Source of the DNA: Mariniphaga sp.
GTDB lineage: Bacteria; Bacteroidota; Bacteroidia; Bacteroidales; Prolixibacteraceae
Assembly (NCBI GenBank): GCA_024636975.1
Contig: JAGXGA010000031.1
Span: 1-61,402 of the forward strand
Reading direction: 5' to 3'
DNA: 61,402 nt
The translations under genes and the position numbers were made by a program. The notes under the pieces are model-generated. The model saw only the letters and a program-made list of their open reading frames with translations, ran no database searches and had not been told where the DNA came from. Positions within the stretch are counted from its first letter, which is position 1. Each line of letters opens with the position of its first letter. Below, piece after piece: positions 1-6,829 of the stretch.

Positions 1-76
1 GGTTTGATAAAACTGTTTGTTTTGATGGAATCAAATATTGAATATTTCTTGCTAAATTTGTAAAAATGAGAAGCTC

Positions 77-301
77 ATGATTAATTATAAGGAAATAATA
101 AAGAGGAACCCTAACAAACGGTTTGGAAAACCATGTATCCGAAATACAAGAATTACTGTTTTCGATGTGCTTGGCTGGTTAGCTGCCGGAATGAGCTATG
201 ATGAAATAATACATGATTTTCCTGAATTGACCAAGGATGACATAAGAGCTTGTTTAGCATATGCAGCCGACAGGGAACATAAATTACAACATGCTTCATG
301 A
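77..301 (+). CDS. DUF433 family antitoxin
   Basis: This 74-residue protein has the DUF433 layout: an N-terminal stretch with a GKPCIRNTRITV motif, then a helix-turn-helix-like part (VLGWLAAGMSYDEIIHDFPEL) and a short tail with DIRACLAYA. DUF433 proteins are small DNA-binding antitoxins usually encoded just before a PIN-like toxin. Here the stop codon overlaps the start of the DUF5615 gene (ATGA), so the two are translationally coupled. By family analogy it should neutralise its partner and repress the pair. Nothing looks truncated. Confidence 0.85.
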   Translation: MINYKEIIKRNPNKRFGKPCIRNTRITVFDVLGWLAAGMSYDEIIHDFPELTKDDIRACLAYAADREHKLQHAS

Positions 302-648
302 AGTTGTTATTTGATCAAAATATTTCTTTTCGAATTGTATCTAAACTGAAGAGCTATTATACGGATTGCAAACATGTTTCTGATGTTGGATTAAATGATG
401 CAGAGGATCATGTTATATGGCTATTTGCAAAAGAAAATGATTATTCTATCGTGACTTTTGATTCGGATTATTTTGATATTAGCTTAATAAAAGGACATCC
501 GCCAAAAATTATCTGGATTAGAACAGGTAATCTGACTACAATAGAAATAACAGATTTAATGATTAAGTACTTTGATTCCATAGTTTTATTTTTAACTGAT
601 CCGAACCAGAAGGAAATTGCATGTAAAGAACTTGAATACTGGAAATAG
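298..648 (+). CDS. DUF5615 family PIN-like toxin
   Basis: The 116-residue product opens with KLLFDQNIS, the first acidic strand of a PIN-like fold, followed by a HVSDVGLNDAEDHVIW segment and IVTFDSDYFD, which carry the other expected acidic residues. DUF5615 proteins are compact PIN-like ribonucleases paired with DUF433 antitoxins. The 4-base overlap with the upstream gene supports a toxin-antitoxin operon. The gene appears full length. Toxicity is inferred from the family. Confidence 0.85.
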   Translation: MKLLFDQNISFRIVSKLKSYYTDCKHVSDVGLNDAEDHVIWLFAKENDYSIVTFDSDYFDISLIKGHPPKIIWIRTGNLTTIEITDLMIKYFDSIVLFLTDPNQKEIACKELEYWK

Positions 649-897
649 GATGTAAGTATTTGGCCTTGCATGTCCGGGACTCCTTATTATTCAAGATTTA
701 CAAGTACGGTTTTGTTTTGGGTCGCTTTGAGCGATCAGTAAAAAAAGACTAAATCGCAAAAAACTTCTCCCGTTGTCAACATCGTACAACGATTTCATCC
801 GCAACGGTCTGGCATTGACACCCACCTTCCACCGCGCCTTCGACCGGGGTCTTATTACTATATCGGATAATTACAAGGTGCTGGTGCATCCGCAACA

Positions 898-937
898 TTC
901 AGCAGCTGTCCGACCAGTTGGCGGATCAGCTGCTGAA
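898..937. repeat. 40-nt palindrome, family 1
   Basis: A hairpin with outer arms TTCAGCAGCTG and CAGCTGCTGAA and inner arms TCCG/CGGA and CCA/TGG. It sits inside the HNH remnant at the point where the protein homology is interrupted. A second copy occupies 2670-2709 in the equivalent place in copy C. Confidence 0.8.
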
Positions 938-956
938 TTATTAGCGTGTTAGGTTA

Positions 957-987
957 TTGAGCAGGTGAACTCAAGTCACCAGCTCAA
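957..987. repeat. 31-nt palindrome, family 2 (TTGAGCAGGTGA type)
   Basis: An imperfect hairpin with arms TTGAGCAGGTGA and TCACCAGCTCAA around a short loop. Further copies lie at 2729-2759, 3841-3869, 4981-5011, 5025-5055, 10634-10664 and 17322-17352, so this is a dispersed extragenic palindrome family of the accessory zone. Confidence 0.85.
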
Positions 988-1094
988 TCAGGAATCCGGC
1001 AGTATGAAAACAGGGAGCTTCACCTTCCGGGCGATGAGCGGTTATATCCTTCGGTAAAGAGTTTGAGGGAGCACTGGGGGAGGTTTGGGTGGAG

Positions 1095-1219
1095 TGTCTG
1101 AACCACGATTCACAGGATTAAAGGATTGGCAGGATTAGGAAACTGCTTTTATTAACTGAAGTGCCTTATTTTGGGGCATCAGGGAAATCATGGCAATCAT
1201 GTAAATCAGGGTTCAGACA
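1095..1219. repeat. Fold-back element 1 (TGTCTGAACC ends)
   Basis: The left end TGTCTGAACC followed by a GATTCACAGGATTAAAGGATT run is mirrored on the right by AATCATGTAAATCAGGGTTCAGACA, giving an imperfect inverted repeat of about 40-50 bases per arm around a short core. No reading frame lies inside. It directly follows the HNH tail of copy A. A second element of the same type spans 5165-5441. Confidence 0.7.
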
Positions 1220-1227
1220 GTTTTGAT

Positions 1228-1322
1228 ATCCGGCAGTATTTCACCTTCCGGGCGATGAGCGGTTTTATCCTTCGGTGAAGAGCCTGAGGGAGCACAGAGG
1301 GAGGTTTGGGTGGAGTTTCTGA
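1228..1322 (+). pseudogene. HNH endonuclease tail remnant, copy B
   Basis: Only the last ~30 codons of the HNH protein are present: the bases correspond to the tail (DERFYPSVKSLREHRGRFGW) seen in copies A, C and E. The end runs into a TCCCGA...TCGGGA palindrome (1325-1340). Confidence 0.65.
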
Positions 1323-1324
1323 CC

Positions 1325-1340
1325 TCCCGACAGATCGGGA
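1325..1340. repeat. Palindrome family 3 (TCCCGA/TCGGGA)
   Basis: A small hairpin TCCCGA-CAGA-TCGGGA placed just after the HNH tail. Similar copies follow the HNH tails of copies C (2907-2922) and E (5174-5189), each at the same distance from the tail. Confidence 0.75.
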
Positions 1341-1511
1341 CAAGATATGTTTATGGGTTTAAAGGACACCAGGCGAACTTCGATAAGATAATTGCCGGGT
1401 GCGGATGTTCCCTGGGTTTCAGGTGGATTAAGTAAAGAATTGTATCTTTGCCTGAACAAAGAAGCAGTATAAGCAAGTGAGACAAACGTTTCTTTTTCCA
1501 GGAAAATAAAT

Positions 1512-2369
1512 ATGGATTTACAAGAATTGCAGAGGCATCTGGACAGGTTTATGCATGAGGAAAATAACCAGACAAGAGCGGAGTTTGAAGGTTATTCCTC
1601 TTCAGAAATGCATTTTATATTAAATTTTCCATTTAACCCCGGTAGCCCGATAATCGTGCAGAATCTTCCGGATGAAGAGTATCGTGAAATTCCAATCTTT
1701 AACCAGGTCAATTACCTTATTCAGAAAATTGTACAAATGGGTGAGATAAAACTTACCGCAAAAGGATTTCTGCCCACTCAGATTGTTGCAGACCTGTATG
1801 ACCAGGGGTATTTAAAAGATTATTGGATTGAAAAGAAAAGATCAAGATTGTTTAAGGAGTCCGATTCGATGTCAATCAACCTGACCCGCATACTGGTGGA
1901 ACTGTCGGGGCTTACCAAAAAACGGAATGGCAGACTGAGCATTACACATAATGGAAGAAAAATCGCTGCCAGTAACGGGAAATTATTTAATACAATCCTG
2001 AACACTTTTACAACTAAATTTAACTGGGCTTATTACGACGGCTATGGCGATAACAAAATAGGCCAGTTGGGTTATGGGTTTACCTTCATTCTGCTGGCCA
2101 AGTATGGCAGTGAGAAAAAACCGGATTCTTTTTACGCAGAAAAATATATGAAAGCTTTTCCCCGGCTGAAGGAATCGGTAGAATCAGAATATGATGCGGG
2201 GAAAAACTATACAGCCCGGTGTTATTCAACAAGAACATTCGAAAGATTTCTGAATTATTTTGGTGTGATAGTGATTGAAGAAGAAGGGAAAGGCCTTGAT
2301 TCAATCAGATATATCACAAAAACAGATTTATTTGACCGGCTGTTTAAAATTATGCCTCACAGGGACTAA
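1512..2369 (+). CDS. Unrecognised protein with winged-helix-like centre
   Basis: A 285-residue soluble protein with no signal peptide or membrane segment. I do not recognise it as a named family. Around residues 75-150 the pattern KLTAKGFLPTQIVADLYDQG, ILVELSGLTKKRNGRLSITH and NGRKIA resembles winged-helix segments in plasmid-borne or DNA-binding Bacteroidota proteins. The rest is mixed alpha/beta. The frame is long and clean, with plausible codon use and an ATG after an AT-rich leader, so it is probably a real gene despite the decayed surroundings. No partner gene is adjacent. Confidence 0.75.
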   Translation: MDLQELQRHLDRFMHEENNQTRAEFEGYSSSEMHFILNFPFNPGSPIIVQNLPDEEYREIPIFNQVNYLIQKIVQMGEIKLTAKGFLPTQIVADLYDQGYLKDYWIEKKRSRLFKESDSMSINLTRILVELSGLTKKRNGRLSITHNGRKIAASNGKLFNTILNTFTTKFNWAYYDGYGDNKIGQLGYGFTFILLAKYGSEKKPDSFYAEKYMKAFPRLKESVESEYDAGKNYTARCYSTRTFERFLNYFGVIVIEEEGKGLDSIRYITKTDLFDRLFKIMPHRD

Positions 2370-2437
2370 ACCCTGTGTGGTCTGCAGAAGCAGGCTTTTC
2401 TCCTTCCCGCTCCGGGCTTTGGCCATGCCCGAAATCT

Positions 2438-2569
2438 GAAGAAATTAAATTTTTATTTTCTCAATTTGAAGCCGCTGCCTCTGAATTAGAAGGCATAGAA
2501 TGTTGGAGTGCCCGCGAATTACAGGTTTTATTAGGATATAGTAAGTGGGAGAATTTTGAGAAAGTTCTA
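2438..2569 (+). pseudogene. dinD-like (BRO-N type) 5' fragment
   Basis: The frame reads EEIKFLFSQFEAAASELEG, IECWSARELQVLLGY and SKWENFEKVL, which is the start of DNA-damage-inducible protein D / BRO-N proteins (the CWSARELQ..LGY..W.NF signature). After about 44 codons the homology stops abruptly and the sequence continues as HNH endonuclease C-terminus. It is a chimeric scar rather than a working gene. Confidence 0.75.
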
Positions 2570-2669
2570 TCCGCAACGGCCTGGTATTGTCGCCCACCTT
2601 CCACCGCGCTTTTGACAGGGGATTTATTGCCATTTCGGTTAACTACCGTGTGTTGGTACATCCGGAACT

Positions 2670-2709
2670 TTCAGCTGCTGTCCGACCAGTTGGCGGATCA
2701 GCTGCTGAA
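2670..2709. repeat. Palindrome family 1, copy 2
   Basis: Same 40-nt hairpin as at 898-937, with two changes in the left arm, inserted at the equivalent codon of the HNH remnant. Confidence 0.75.
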
Positions 2710-2728
2710 TTTTTAGCCTTTAAGATCA

Positions 2729-2759
2729 TTGAGCAGGTGACCTCAAGTCACCAGCTCAA
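2729..2759. repeat. Palindrome family 2, copy 2
   Basis: TTGAGCAGGTGA...TCACCAGCTCAA hairpin, 19 bases after palindrome 1 exactly as in copy A. Confidence 0.8.
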
Positions 2760-2906
2760 GTATCCCCAACTGAATGATTACAATCCGCCATCCGGAATCC
2801 GGCAGTATGAAAACAGTGAGCTTCACCTTCCGGGCGATGAGCGGTTATATCCTTCGGTAAAGAGTCTCAGGGAGCACAGAGGAAGGTTTGGGTGGAGTGT
2901 CTGAAC

Positions 2907-2922
2907 TCCCGCCAGATCGGGA
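2907..2922. repeat. Palindrome family 3, copy 2
   Basis: TCCCGCCAGATCGGGA, a degenerate form of the hairpin following HNH tail copy B. Bases 2925-3016 hold a few degraded fold-back-like words (GGATTAAAGGAT) and nothing else. Confidence 0.65.
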
Positions 2923-3016
2923 CAAGCTTTGATTTTTTGGATTAAAGGATGAGCATGATTAAGGAGCTGTCGTGCGTAAGGTGTTGGCATGTTGGGAATC
3001 AGGGAATCGCTGCTTA

Positions 3017-3322
3017 TTATCCAATCGAGATATTTAACTGTCTTCCCAATCCAATTTCAATTAATTTGTAGTATGTTGAAATCTGAATATCACTTTGTCC
3101 CCGCTCAATTCTTGATATATAACTCTTTTTTGTTCCAGTCTTTTCTGCAAGTTCCTCCTGGCTTAAATTTGCCTCTTTTCTTGCTTCTTTCAGCATAACT
3201 CCCAATCTGAATGCTAATGAATCTGCATCATATCTATCTCTTGACGGAGTCCCTTTTTCTCCATATTTTTCTTTTAACAAGTCTTCGAAATCAGTTATAT
3301 TCTTCATCTTATTGTCCTCCAT
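3017..3322 (-). CDS. XRE-family HTH antitoxin (HigA-like)
   Basis: A 101-residue protein with a Cro/CI-type helix-turn-helix around residues 46-95 (LGVMLKEARKEANLSQEELA, KTGTKKSYISRIERGQSDIQ) behind a charged N-terminal arm. It follows a RelE/HigB-like toxin gene and its start lies 14 bases inside that gene, the usual toxin-first HigBA order. It is expected to bind the toxin and repress the operon. It looks intact. Confidence 0.85.
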   Translation of the reverse strand: MEDNKMKNITDFEDLLKEKYGEKGTPSRDRYDADSLAFRLGVMLKEARKEANLSQEELAEKTGTKKSYISRIERGQSDIQISTYYKLIEIGLGRQLNISIG

Positions 3323-3653
3323 ATTTTTCTTTCAAATACTCTTTTTTCAATTTCTCAGCCATTATTATCTCCGCATGAGGAGTTTTCTGAGTCTTTTTCA
3401 CAAAACAGTTTGTCAAAACAACAAGGTCTCCTTTGTCCTGAAAGCAAAGAATCCGGATACTCTTAAAAGCCGTAATAACCCGGATTTCCCAAATTCCATC
3501 TGTATTTGCAAGCAACTTGTAAAATTTCTTTGGAACTTGCCTTTCAAATCGAACCAGATCAAGAACGTATTCAATTTTCATTTGAATCTTTAAATCCTGA
3601 TTCTTATAAAAATTTTTAAAGTAATCCTTGTATGCGATTATCCTTCTAACCAT
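3309..3653 (-). CDS. RelE/HigB-like toxin (Gp49 family)
   Basis: A 114-residue protein reading IIAYKDYFKNFYKNQDLKIQ, YVLDLVRFERQVPKKFYKLL, DGIWEIRVITAFKSIRILCF, VVLTNCFVKKTQKTPHAEI: the phage-derived Gp49-like / HigB toxin pattern with a WEIR strand and a KKTQKTP loop. I place the start at the ATG at 3651-3653 rather than further upstream, because the longer frame adds an unrelated low-complexity stretch that runs into an HNH repeat. The family inhibits translation by cleaving mRNA at ribosomes. The operon partner is the HTH gene overlapping its 3' end. Confidence 0.82.
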   Translation of the reverse strand: MVRRIIAYKDYFKNFYKNQDLKIQMKIEYVLDLVRFERQVPKKFYKLLANTDGIWEIRVITAFKSIRILCFQDKGDLVVLTNCFVKKTQKTPHAEIIMAEKLKKEYLKEKYGGQ

Positions 3654-3761
3654 AAACGCAAAGTTAACTAATAGGTTTACTTGTAGTGAAAAAAACAAGA
3701 TTTTTTTTGGTTGCCGTTTCTTTGGAATTGCAGCAACTGTAGGATTGCAACCCACCATCAG

Positions 3762-3838
3762 GAATCCGGCAGTATGAAAACAGTGAGATTCACCTTCCGG
3801 GCGATAGGCGGTTTTATCCTTCGGCGAAGGGCTTGAGG
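3762..3838 (+). pseudogene. HNH endonuclease tail remnant, copy D
   Basis: About 75 bases match the final codons of the HNH protein (GIRQYENSE..LPGDRRFYPSAKGLRE), with a small deletion. A family 2 palindrome (3841-3869) abuts the end. Confidence 0.6.
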
Positions 3839-3840
3839 GA

Positions 3841-3945
3841 GCTCAGGTGACCTCAAGTCACCAGCTCAAGGTACTTTTGTTGCCGGTTCGGAGCACCCGG
3901 AAGCAGCGATTTTTTATCGCTGATTAATTCCGTTGCCGGATATTG
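3841..3945. repeat. Composite repeat: palindrome 2 plus GGTACT/GGTTCGGAGC unit
   Basis: Palindrome 2 is followed by GGTACTTTTGTTGCCGGTTC, GGAGCACCCGG and an AGCGAT/ATCGCT hairpin. The same order (palindrome 2, GGTACT...GCTGGTTCGGAGCGACC, AACGCTGATTA) recurs at 10634-10722, showing that the composite travels as a unit. It lies just past the 3' end of the PIN gene and could act as its terminator. Confidence 0.65.
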
Positions 3946-3958
3946 ACAACCGGCCTTT

Positions 3959-4372
3959 TTAAATCGTTTCAATAAATTGTTTAGCTGTCATTGCCGGCAA
4001 CTTCGAACCTTTATAATCCTTTAGATTTCTTGTTATAATTAATTCCTGTTCGTTTTCAATTGCCGTAAAATATTGAAGTCCATCCTCAAAATTTAAAAAA
4101 GTTTCGTCATTTAAAGCCAATCCAATAATTTTATCGTCCAGGGGCAATATGCGTAGAATAAGTTTAAGTTTTCTTAAAATCGATTTCGCTTTGCTGGCAT
4201 TCATTTGTCTTAATAATGCATAACTGGTATTTGCAATAGTTAAAGATGAAACCGATAATTCTACTTGTTTTTTGTCAGCAAGGGAAAATAATTCCGCTGC
4301 TTCTTCAAAAAAGGGGTCTCTCCGTGATAGTAAATCAATGACAATATTGGTATCAATGAATAATTTTTTCAT
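3959..4372 (-). CDS. PIN-domain toxin (VapC-like)
   Basis: A 137-residue PIN protein: KKLFIDTNIVIDLLSRRDPF carries the first Asp and the N-I-V-I-D segment, SVSSLTIANTSYALL the middle helix, and NFEDGLQYFTAIEN the second acidic cluster, ending with IITRNLKDYKGS. These are the four-acid PIN nuclease signatures, so it should be an active RNase toxin. The DUF6364 antitoxin gene is upstream on the same strand but 116 bases away, with a palindrome between, unlike the usual overlap. Confidence 0.88.
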   Translation of the reverse strand: MKKLFIDTNIVIDLLSRRDPFFEEAAELFSLADKKQVELSVSSLTIANTSYALLRQMNASKAKSILRKLKLILRILPLDDKIIGLALNDETFLNFEDGLQYFTAIENEQELIITRNLKDYKGSKLPAMTAKQFIETI

Positions 4373-4403
4373 CCGTACAAAATTTATTTTTAATGGTAGG
4401 ATG

Positions 4404-4424
4404 CCTGCCTGCTGGTCAGGCAGG
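4404..4424. repeat. CCTGCCTG/CAGGCAGG palindrome
   Basis: CCTGCCTG-CTGGT-CAGGCAGG, a perfect 8-bp hairpin in the spacer between antitoxin and PIN toxin. It is distinct from families 1-3 but of the same general kind, and looks like an insertion that separated the two genes. Confidence 0.8.
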
Positions 4425-4488
4425 GAACTTACAATGAATTTTGTTCATGTGTTTTTGTGAATATCGCATTCCAAAATTCATGTTCGTT

Positions 4489-4740
4489 TTATTTATACTT
4501 TTCTTCTAAATAACCACGATACTCTTTTTTATAATCAAAATCAGAAGGCAAATCAATTACTCCACTTAAGCTCTCAACCAGTGGAGTAATTGAAATCCGT
4601 TTCTCCTCTTCTTTTTGTTTAGTAATACTATCAAGATAAGATTCAATCATTTTAGAAAGACTAATATTATGACTACGAGCATATTTTTTAGCTCTTTCGA
4701 TTACATTATTATTTAATCTCAAAGTTAATTTTGTTTCCAT
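4489..4740 (-). CDS. DUF6364-type ribbon-helix-helix antitoxin
   Basis: An 83-residue protein starting ETKLTLRLNNNVIERAKKYA and RSHNISLSKMIESYLDS, a ribbon-helix-helix DNA-binding fold as in DUF6364 antitoxins, then a flexible acidic tail that probably binds the toxin. It pairs with the PIN protein downstream. The start ATG is followed directly by the conserved ETKLTLRL strand. Confidence 0.85.
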   Translation of the reverse strand: METKLTLRLNNNVIERAKKYARSHNISLSKMIESYLDSITKQKEEEKRISITPLVESLSGVIDLPSDFDYKKEYRGYLEEKYK

Positions 4741-4897
4741 AACCTATTAACTAAAAATTACGTACAAATATATTAAATCAATACGTCATTTGCAAGATTT
4801 ATTGCCCTCCAGGCTTGTTGCCAACCATGAAATGGATTCACATTTGTTGAAAGAATTAAGTTGATTATACCGGTGCTGGTGCACTCTCAACTGAAAT

Positions 4898-5165
4898 TTC
4901 CATCGTGTTTTCGACCGGGACCTCATTGCCATTTCTGATGATTACCGGGTACTGTGTCGGAATTATTGTGATTGGAGAAATTGAGCTGGTGTCTTCAGTT
5001 CACCTGCTCAATTGATGAATTTTATTCACCAGCTGAACTCCAGTCAGCAGGTGAACTTCCGGAATCCGGCAGTATGAAAACAAGGAGATTCACCTTCCGG
5101 GCGATGAGCGGTTTTATCCTTCTGTTAAGAGTTTGCAGGTGCACAGGGGGTGATTTGGGTGGAGT
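4898..5165 (+). pseudogene. HNH endonuclease C-terminal remnant, copy E
   Basis: A degraded copy: HRVFDRDLIAISDDYRVL is readable near 4901-4955, then two family 2 palindromes (4981-5011 and 5025-5055) interrupt, then the tail (SGSMKTRRF in another frame, matching the GIRQYEN...LPGDERF segment) follows up to 5165. The spacer 4741-4897 contains nothing recognisable. Confidence 0.65.
4981..5055. repeat. Two family 2 palindromes in tandem
   Basis: TTGAGCTGGTGTCTTCAGTTCACC...CTCAA (4981-5011) and TTCACCAGCTGAACTCCAGTCAGC...GTGAA (5025-5055) lie 13 bases apart inside HNH copy E, in the place occupied by palindromes 1 and 2 in copies A and C. Confidence 0.75.
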
Positions 5166-5441
5166 GTCTGAACTCCCTCCAGATCGGGACAAGCTATGGT
5201 TCACAGAATTAAAGGATTGGATTAGGAGGAGCTGAGATGGTGGTTTTTTATTTCACCTGCTCAATTAACTACTTCATTTGTATTGTTCAGCAGCTGATGG
5301 ATGTCGTCCCTGCTTTTCCCAGGGTGTGATGCAAAATTTTGGCGGCTATGGCTTGATTGACTGTAGGGATGGCATCCTTTTCGTGCCTTTATTGGAGGCA
5401 TCAGGATAATCATAAAAATCGGGAGAATCAAGGTTCAGACA
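5165..5441. repeat. Fold-back element 2 (TGTCTGAAC ends)
   Basis: The left end TGTCTGAAC (with palindrome family 3 at 5174-5189 lodged in it) continues as GGTTCACAGAATTAAAGGATT. The right end AGAATCAAGGTTCAGACA is its inverted counterpart. The interior carries a further inverted repeat, GGATGTCGTCCCT (5299-5311) against AGGGATGGCATCC (5365-5377). No coding sense is visible. Confidence 0.65.
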
Positions 5442-5448
5442 TTTGGGA

Positions 5449-5528
5449 ATCCGGCAGTATAAAAACAAGGAGCTTTACCCTCCGGGCGATGAGCGGTTTT
5501 ATCCTTCACTGAAGAGTCTGAGGGAGCA
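5449..5528 (+). pseudogene. HNH endonuclease tail remnant, copy F
   Basis: The tail codons (GIRQYKNKEL..PGDERFYPSLKSLREQG) are readable, and the segment then changes into the leader of the zinc-ribbon gene at 5586. The same tail-to-gene arrangement occurs in copy H. Confidence 0.65.
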
Positions 5529-5585
5529 AGGGTACCATTTGGTTACAGGTAAGATTATTATCTTTAGGGAATACATTGGATACGC

Positions 5586-5882
5586 ATGAAGCATTTGAAG
5601 AAAATACAACTGAATGAATTTCAGCTGGAACGTTTGCTCAGCGATGAGGAGAAACACACCTACAGGTTTATCATGGAAACAAATGTTTTCTGCACCAGCT
5701 GCGAGGATACCTGCCCTGAAGGTGCTGACGCAGAGTCGGTGTGGCTTAACCGCTTTAACGACATTCATACCGAGGGCCGCTGCAGGTTTTGCGGTAAAAG
5801 GGTGGCACGGATCATTGAATTTGGCGAACACGAAAGTTTTTACGATAAGGCCATGGAATTTAGGAAATCACTGGAGAATTAA
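5586..5882 (+). CDS. Small zinc-ribbon protein, copy 1
   Basis: A 98-residue cytoplasmic protein: an N-terminal helix (KIQLNEFQLERLLSDEEKHT), then FCTSCEDTC and CRFCGKRVARIIEFGEH. The CxxC pairs about 30 residues apart form a plausible zinc ribbon. Similar small proteins of unknown function occur in Bacteroidota. A near-identical copy lies at 8813-9100; the two differ mainly at the C-terminus. Both are preceded by the end of an HNH endonuclease remnant, suggesting the ancestral neighbour was that endonuclease. Purifying selection seems plausible because both copies kept an open frame. Confidence 0.75.
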   Translation: MKHLKKIQLNEFQLERLLSDEEKHTYRFIMETNVFCTSCEDTCPEGADAESVWLNRFNDIHTEGRCRFCGKRVARIIEFGEHESFYDKAMEFRKSLEN

Positions 5883-5910
5883 GCTGTTGCGGCTTATTGA
5901 TTTATCCCTT

Positions 5911-6166
5911 TTAATCTTTTACACAGCGACAAGAAAATCCAAACGCAACTGGAGCTACATCTCTATAAGTACCTAACCCTCTACCAAAACCTCTGGCAAA
6001 GTGGGTTGAAGTCCAATATGAGGCTTCCTTACCCAGTTCTTTAAATTGTCCTTCCTGCTGCGTATTGCTAAGTGGTTTTCCTACCCGATATCCACCAGGG
6101 TCTGCAGAAAATCCACTTTCATTTGAACTGGTACCAAATGATTCCCAAAAAGAACTTGCGGTATTT
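5911..6166 (-). pseudogene. FISUMP-domain protein 3' remnant
   Basis: The minus-strand frame ending at the TAA at 5911 reads FWESFGTSSNESGFSADPGG, then WTSTHFARGFGRGLG and FGFSCRCVKD. This is the C-terminal signature of FISUMP (Fibrobacter succinogenes major paralogous) domains (SGFSA.PGGYR ... W.S... GFS.RCV.D). Stops appear upstream of about 6166 and there is no start, so only the last ~85 codons of an exported protein survive, convergent to the zinc-ribbon gene. Confidence 0.75.
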
Positions 6167-6217
6167 TATTATTCAAGTATTTTTGTCGCTATGCGGCAAA
6201 AAGCCGGTTATTTTAAA

Positions 6218-6829
6218 ATGATTCAGAAAAAAAACAATTGGGTTAAAATTTTTCGGGGGATACACATTTACGGAGGTTTATTAAGTATGGTGTATCTTTT
6301 AGTTGTGGGGGTGAGTGCTCTTAATTTTCAACACAATTTTCTGCCCGAGCAACCTGTTGACACCATAAGCTATACGCAAACCATTGAGTTCGATCCTACA
6401 CTTAAAATTGATTCACTGGCTAAAATTATCCGGAATGAGCTGGGCATAAAAGGTCATTTACCGCCGTGGGAGTTCAGAGAGAATAACCAGGGTATGGTGC
6501 GTTTTGCTATATTTCGCCCTGCACGGATTTATGAGGTAAAACTCAACAGGAACAGTAGTCGTATTCATATTGATGAAATTCATTTTAGCCTCGGGAGAAT
6601 ACTGCGGGCACTTCATTTTGGCAGCATTAAAAACCAACTGGGCGATATCCTGCTCAATATTTGGTCCTGGTATGGTCAGATTTCAGCGATGAGTGCATTA
6701 TTGGCAATAGTTTCCGGTATTTATTTATGGTTTAAATATGCAGTAAAATCACGGAGACAGTGGATTACTGTCATAGCTTCCGGTGTGGGTTCAATCATTT
6801 TTATCCTTTATATATGGCTGATAGGATAA
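6218..6829 (+). CDS. PepSY-associated membrane protein, first of pair
   Basis: I start this 203-residue protein at the ATG at 6218 (IQKKNNWVKIFRGIHIYGGL); the longer frame upstream overlaps the FISUMP remnant. It has a first membrane helix (LLSMVYLLVVGVSALNFQHN), an external loop with a FDPTLKIDSLAKIIRNELGI PepSY-like segment, and a RALHFGSI...AMSALLAIVSGIYLWFKYA helix, ending with a third helix. Such PepSY_TM proteins occur with siderophore or heme uptake, where they are proposed to reduce iron or modulate peptidases. It overlaps the next gene by 16 bases. Confidence 0.7.
   Translation: MIQKKNNWVKIFRGIHIYGGLLSMVYLLVVGVSALNFQHNFLPEQPVDTISYTQTIEFDPTLKIDSLAKIIRNELGIKGHLPPWEFRENNQGMVRFAIFRPARIYEVKLNRNSSRIHIDEIHFSLGRILRALHFGSIKNQLGDILLNIWSWYGQISAMSALLAIVSGIYLWFKYAVKSRRQWITVIASGVGSIIFILYIWLIG

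Larger units (their letters stand above)
785..1101 (+). pseudogene. HNH endonuclease C-terminal remnant, copy A
   Basis: The frame from about 785 reads YNDFIRNGLALTPTFHRAFD then RGLITISDNYKVLVHP, the closing part of an HNH domain (final His in FHRAFD) as found in Bacteroidota HNH restriction-like proteins. The coding sense is then broken by two palindromes (898-937 and 957-987) and an in-frame TAG. It resumes as a degraded tail matching the LPGDERLYPSVKSLREHRGR tail that reads cleanly in copy C. There is no N-terminal part and no start, so this is a relic with palindromes lodged in it. Confidence 0.75.
649..1511. other. Gene-free repeat-rich spacer
   Basis: No intact gene is visible over about 860 bases. 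The stretch holds two fragments of an HNH endonuclease C-terminus, three types of palindrome and one fold-back element, each listed separately. Bases 649-780 and 1345-1500 show nothing recognisable beyond short AT-rich sequence. Confidence 0.7.
2570..2904 (+). pseudogene. HNH endonuclease C-terminal remnant, copy C
   Basis: The best-preserved copy: one open frame gives IRNGLVLSPTFHRAFDRGF, AISVNYRVLVHPEL, then a non-homologous insert encoded by palindromes 1 and 2, then QLNDYNPPSGIRQYENSEL and LPGDERLYPSVKSLREHRGR. It shows what the ancestral tail looked like and that the palindromes were inserted between HPEL and the QLNDYNPP segment without breaking this frame. The first two-thirds of the HNH protein is absent, replaced by the dinD fragment. 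Confidence 0.75.

Noticed and set aside
2375-2716. A 113-codon open frame covering the dinD fragment and HNH start
   Set aside because: Its first 22 codons match nothing and the HNH part is read in the wrong frame; it is a chance frame over two gene fragments.
6065-6217. Upstream extension of the first PepSY-type gene
   Set aside because: The added 51 codons overlap the FISUMP remnant on the other strand and disagree with the expected N-terminal helix.
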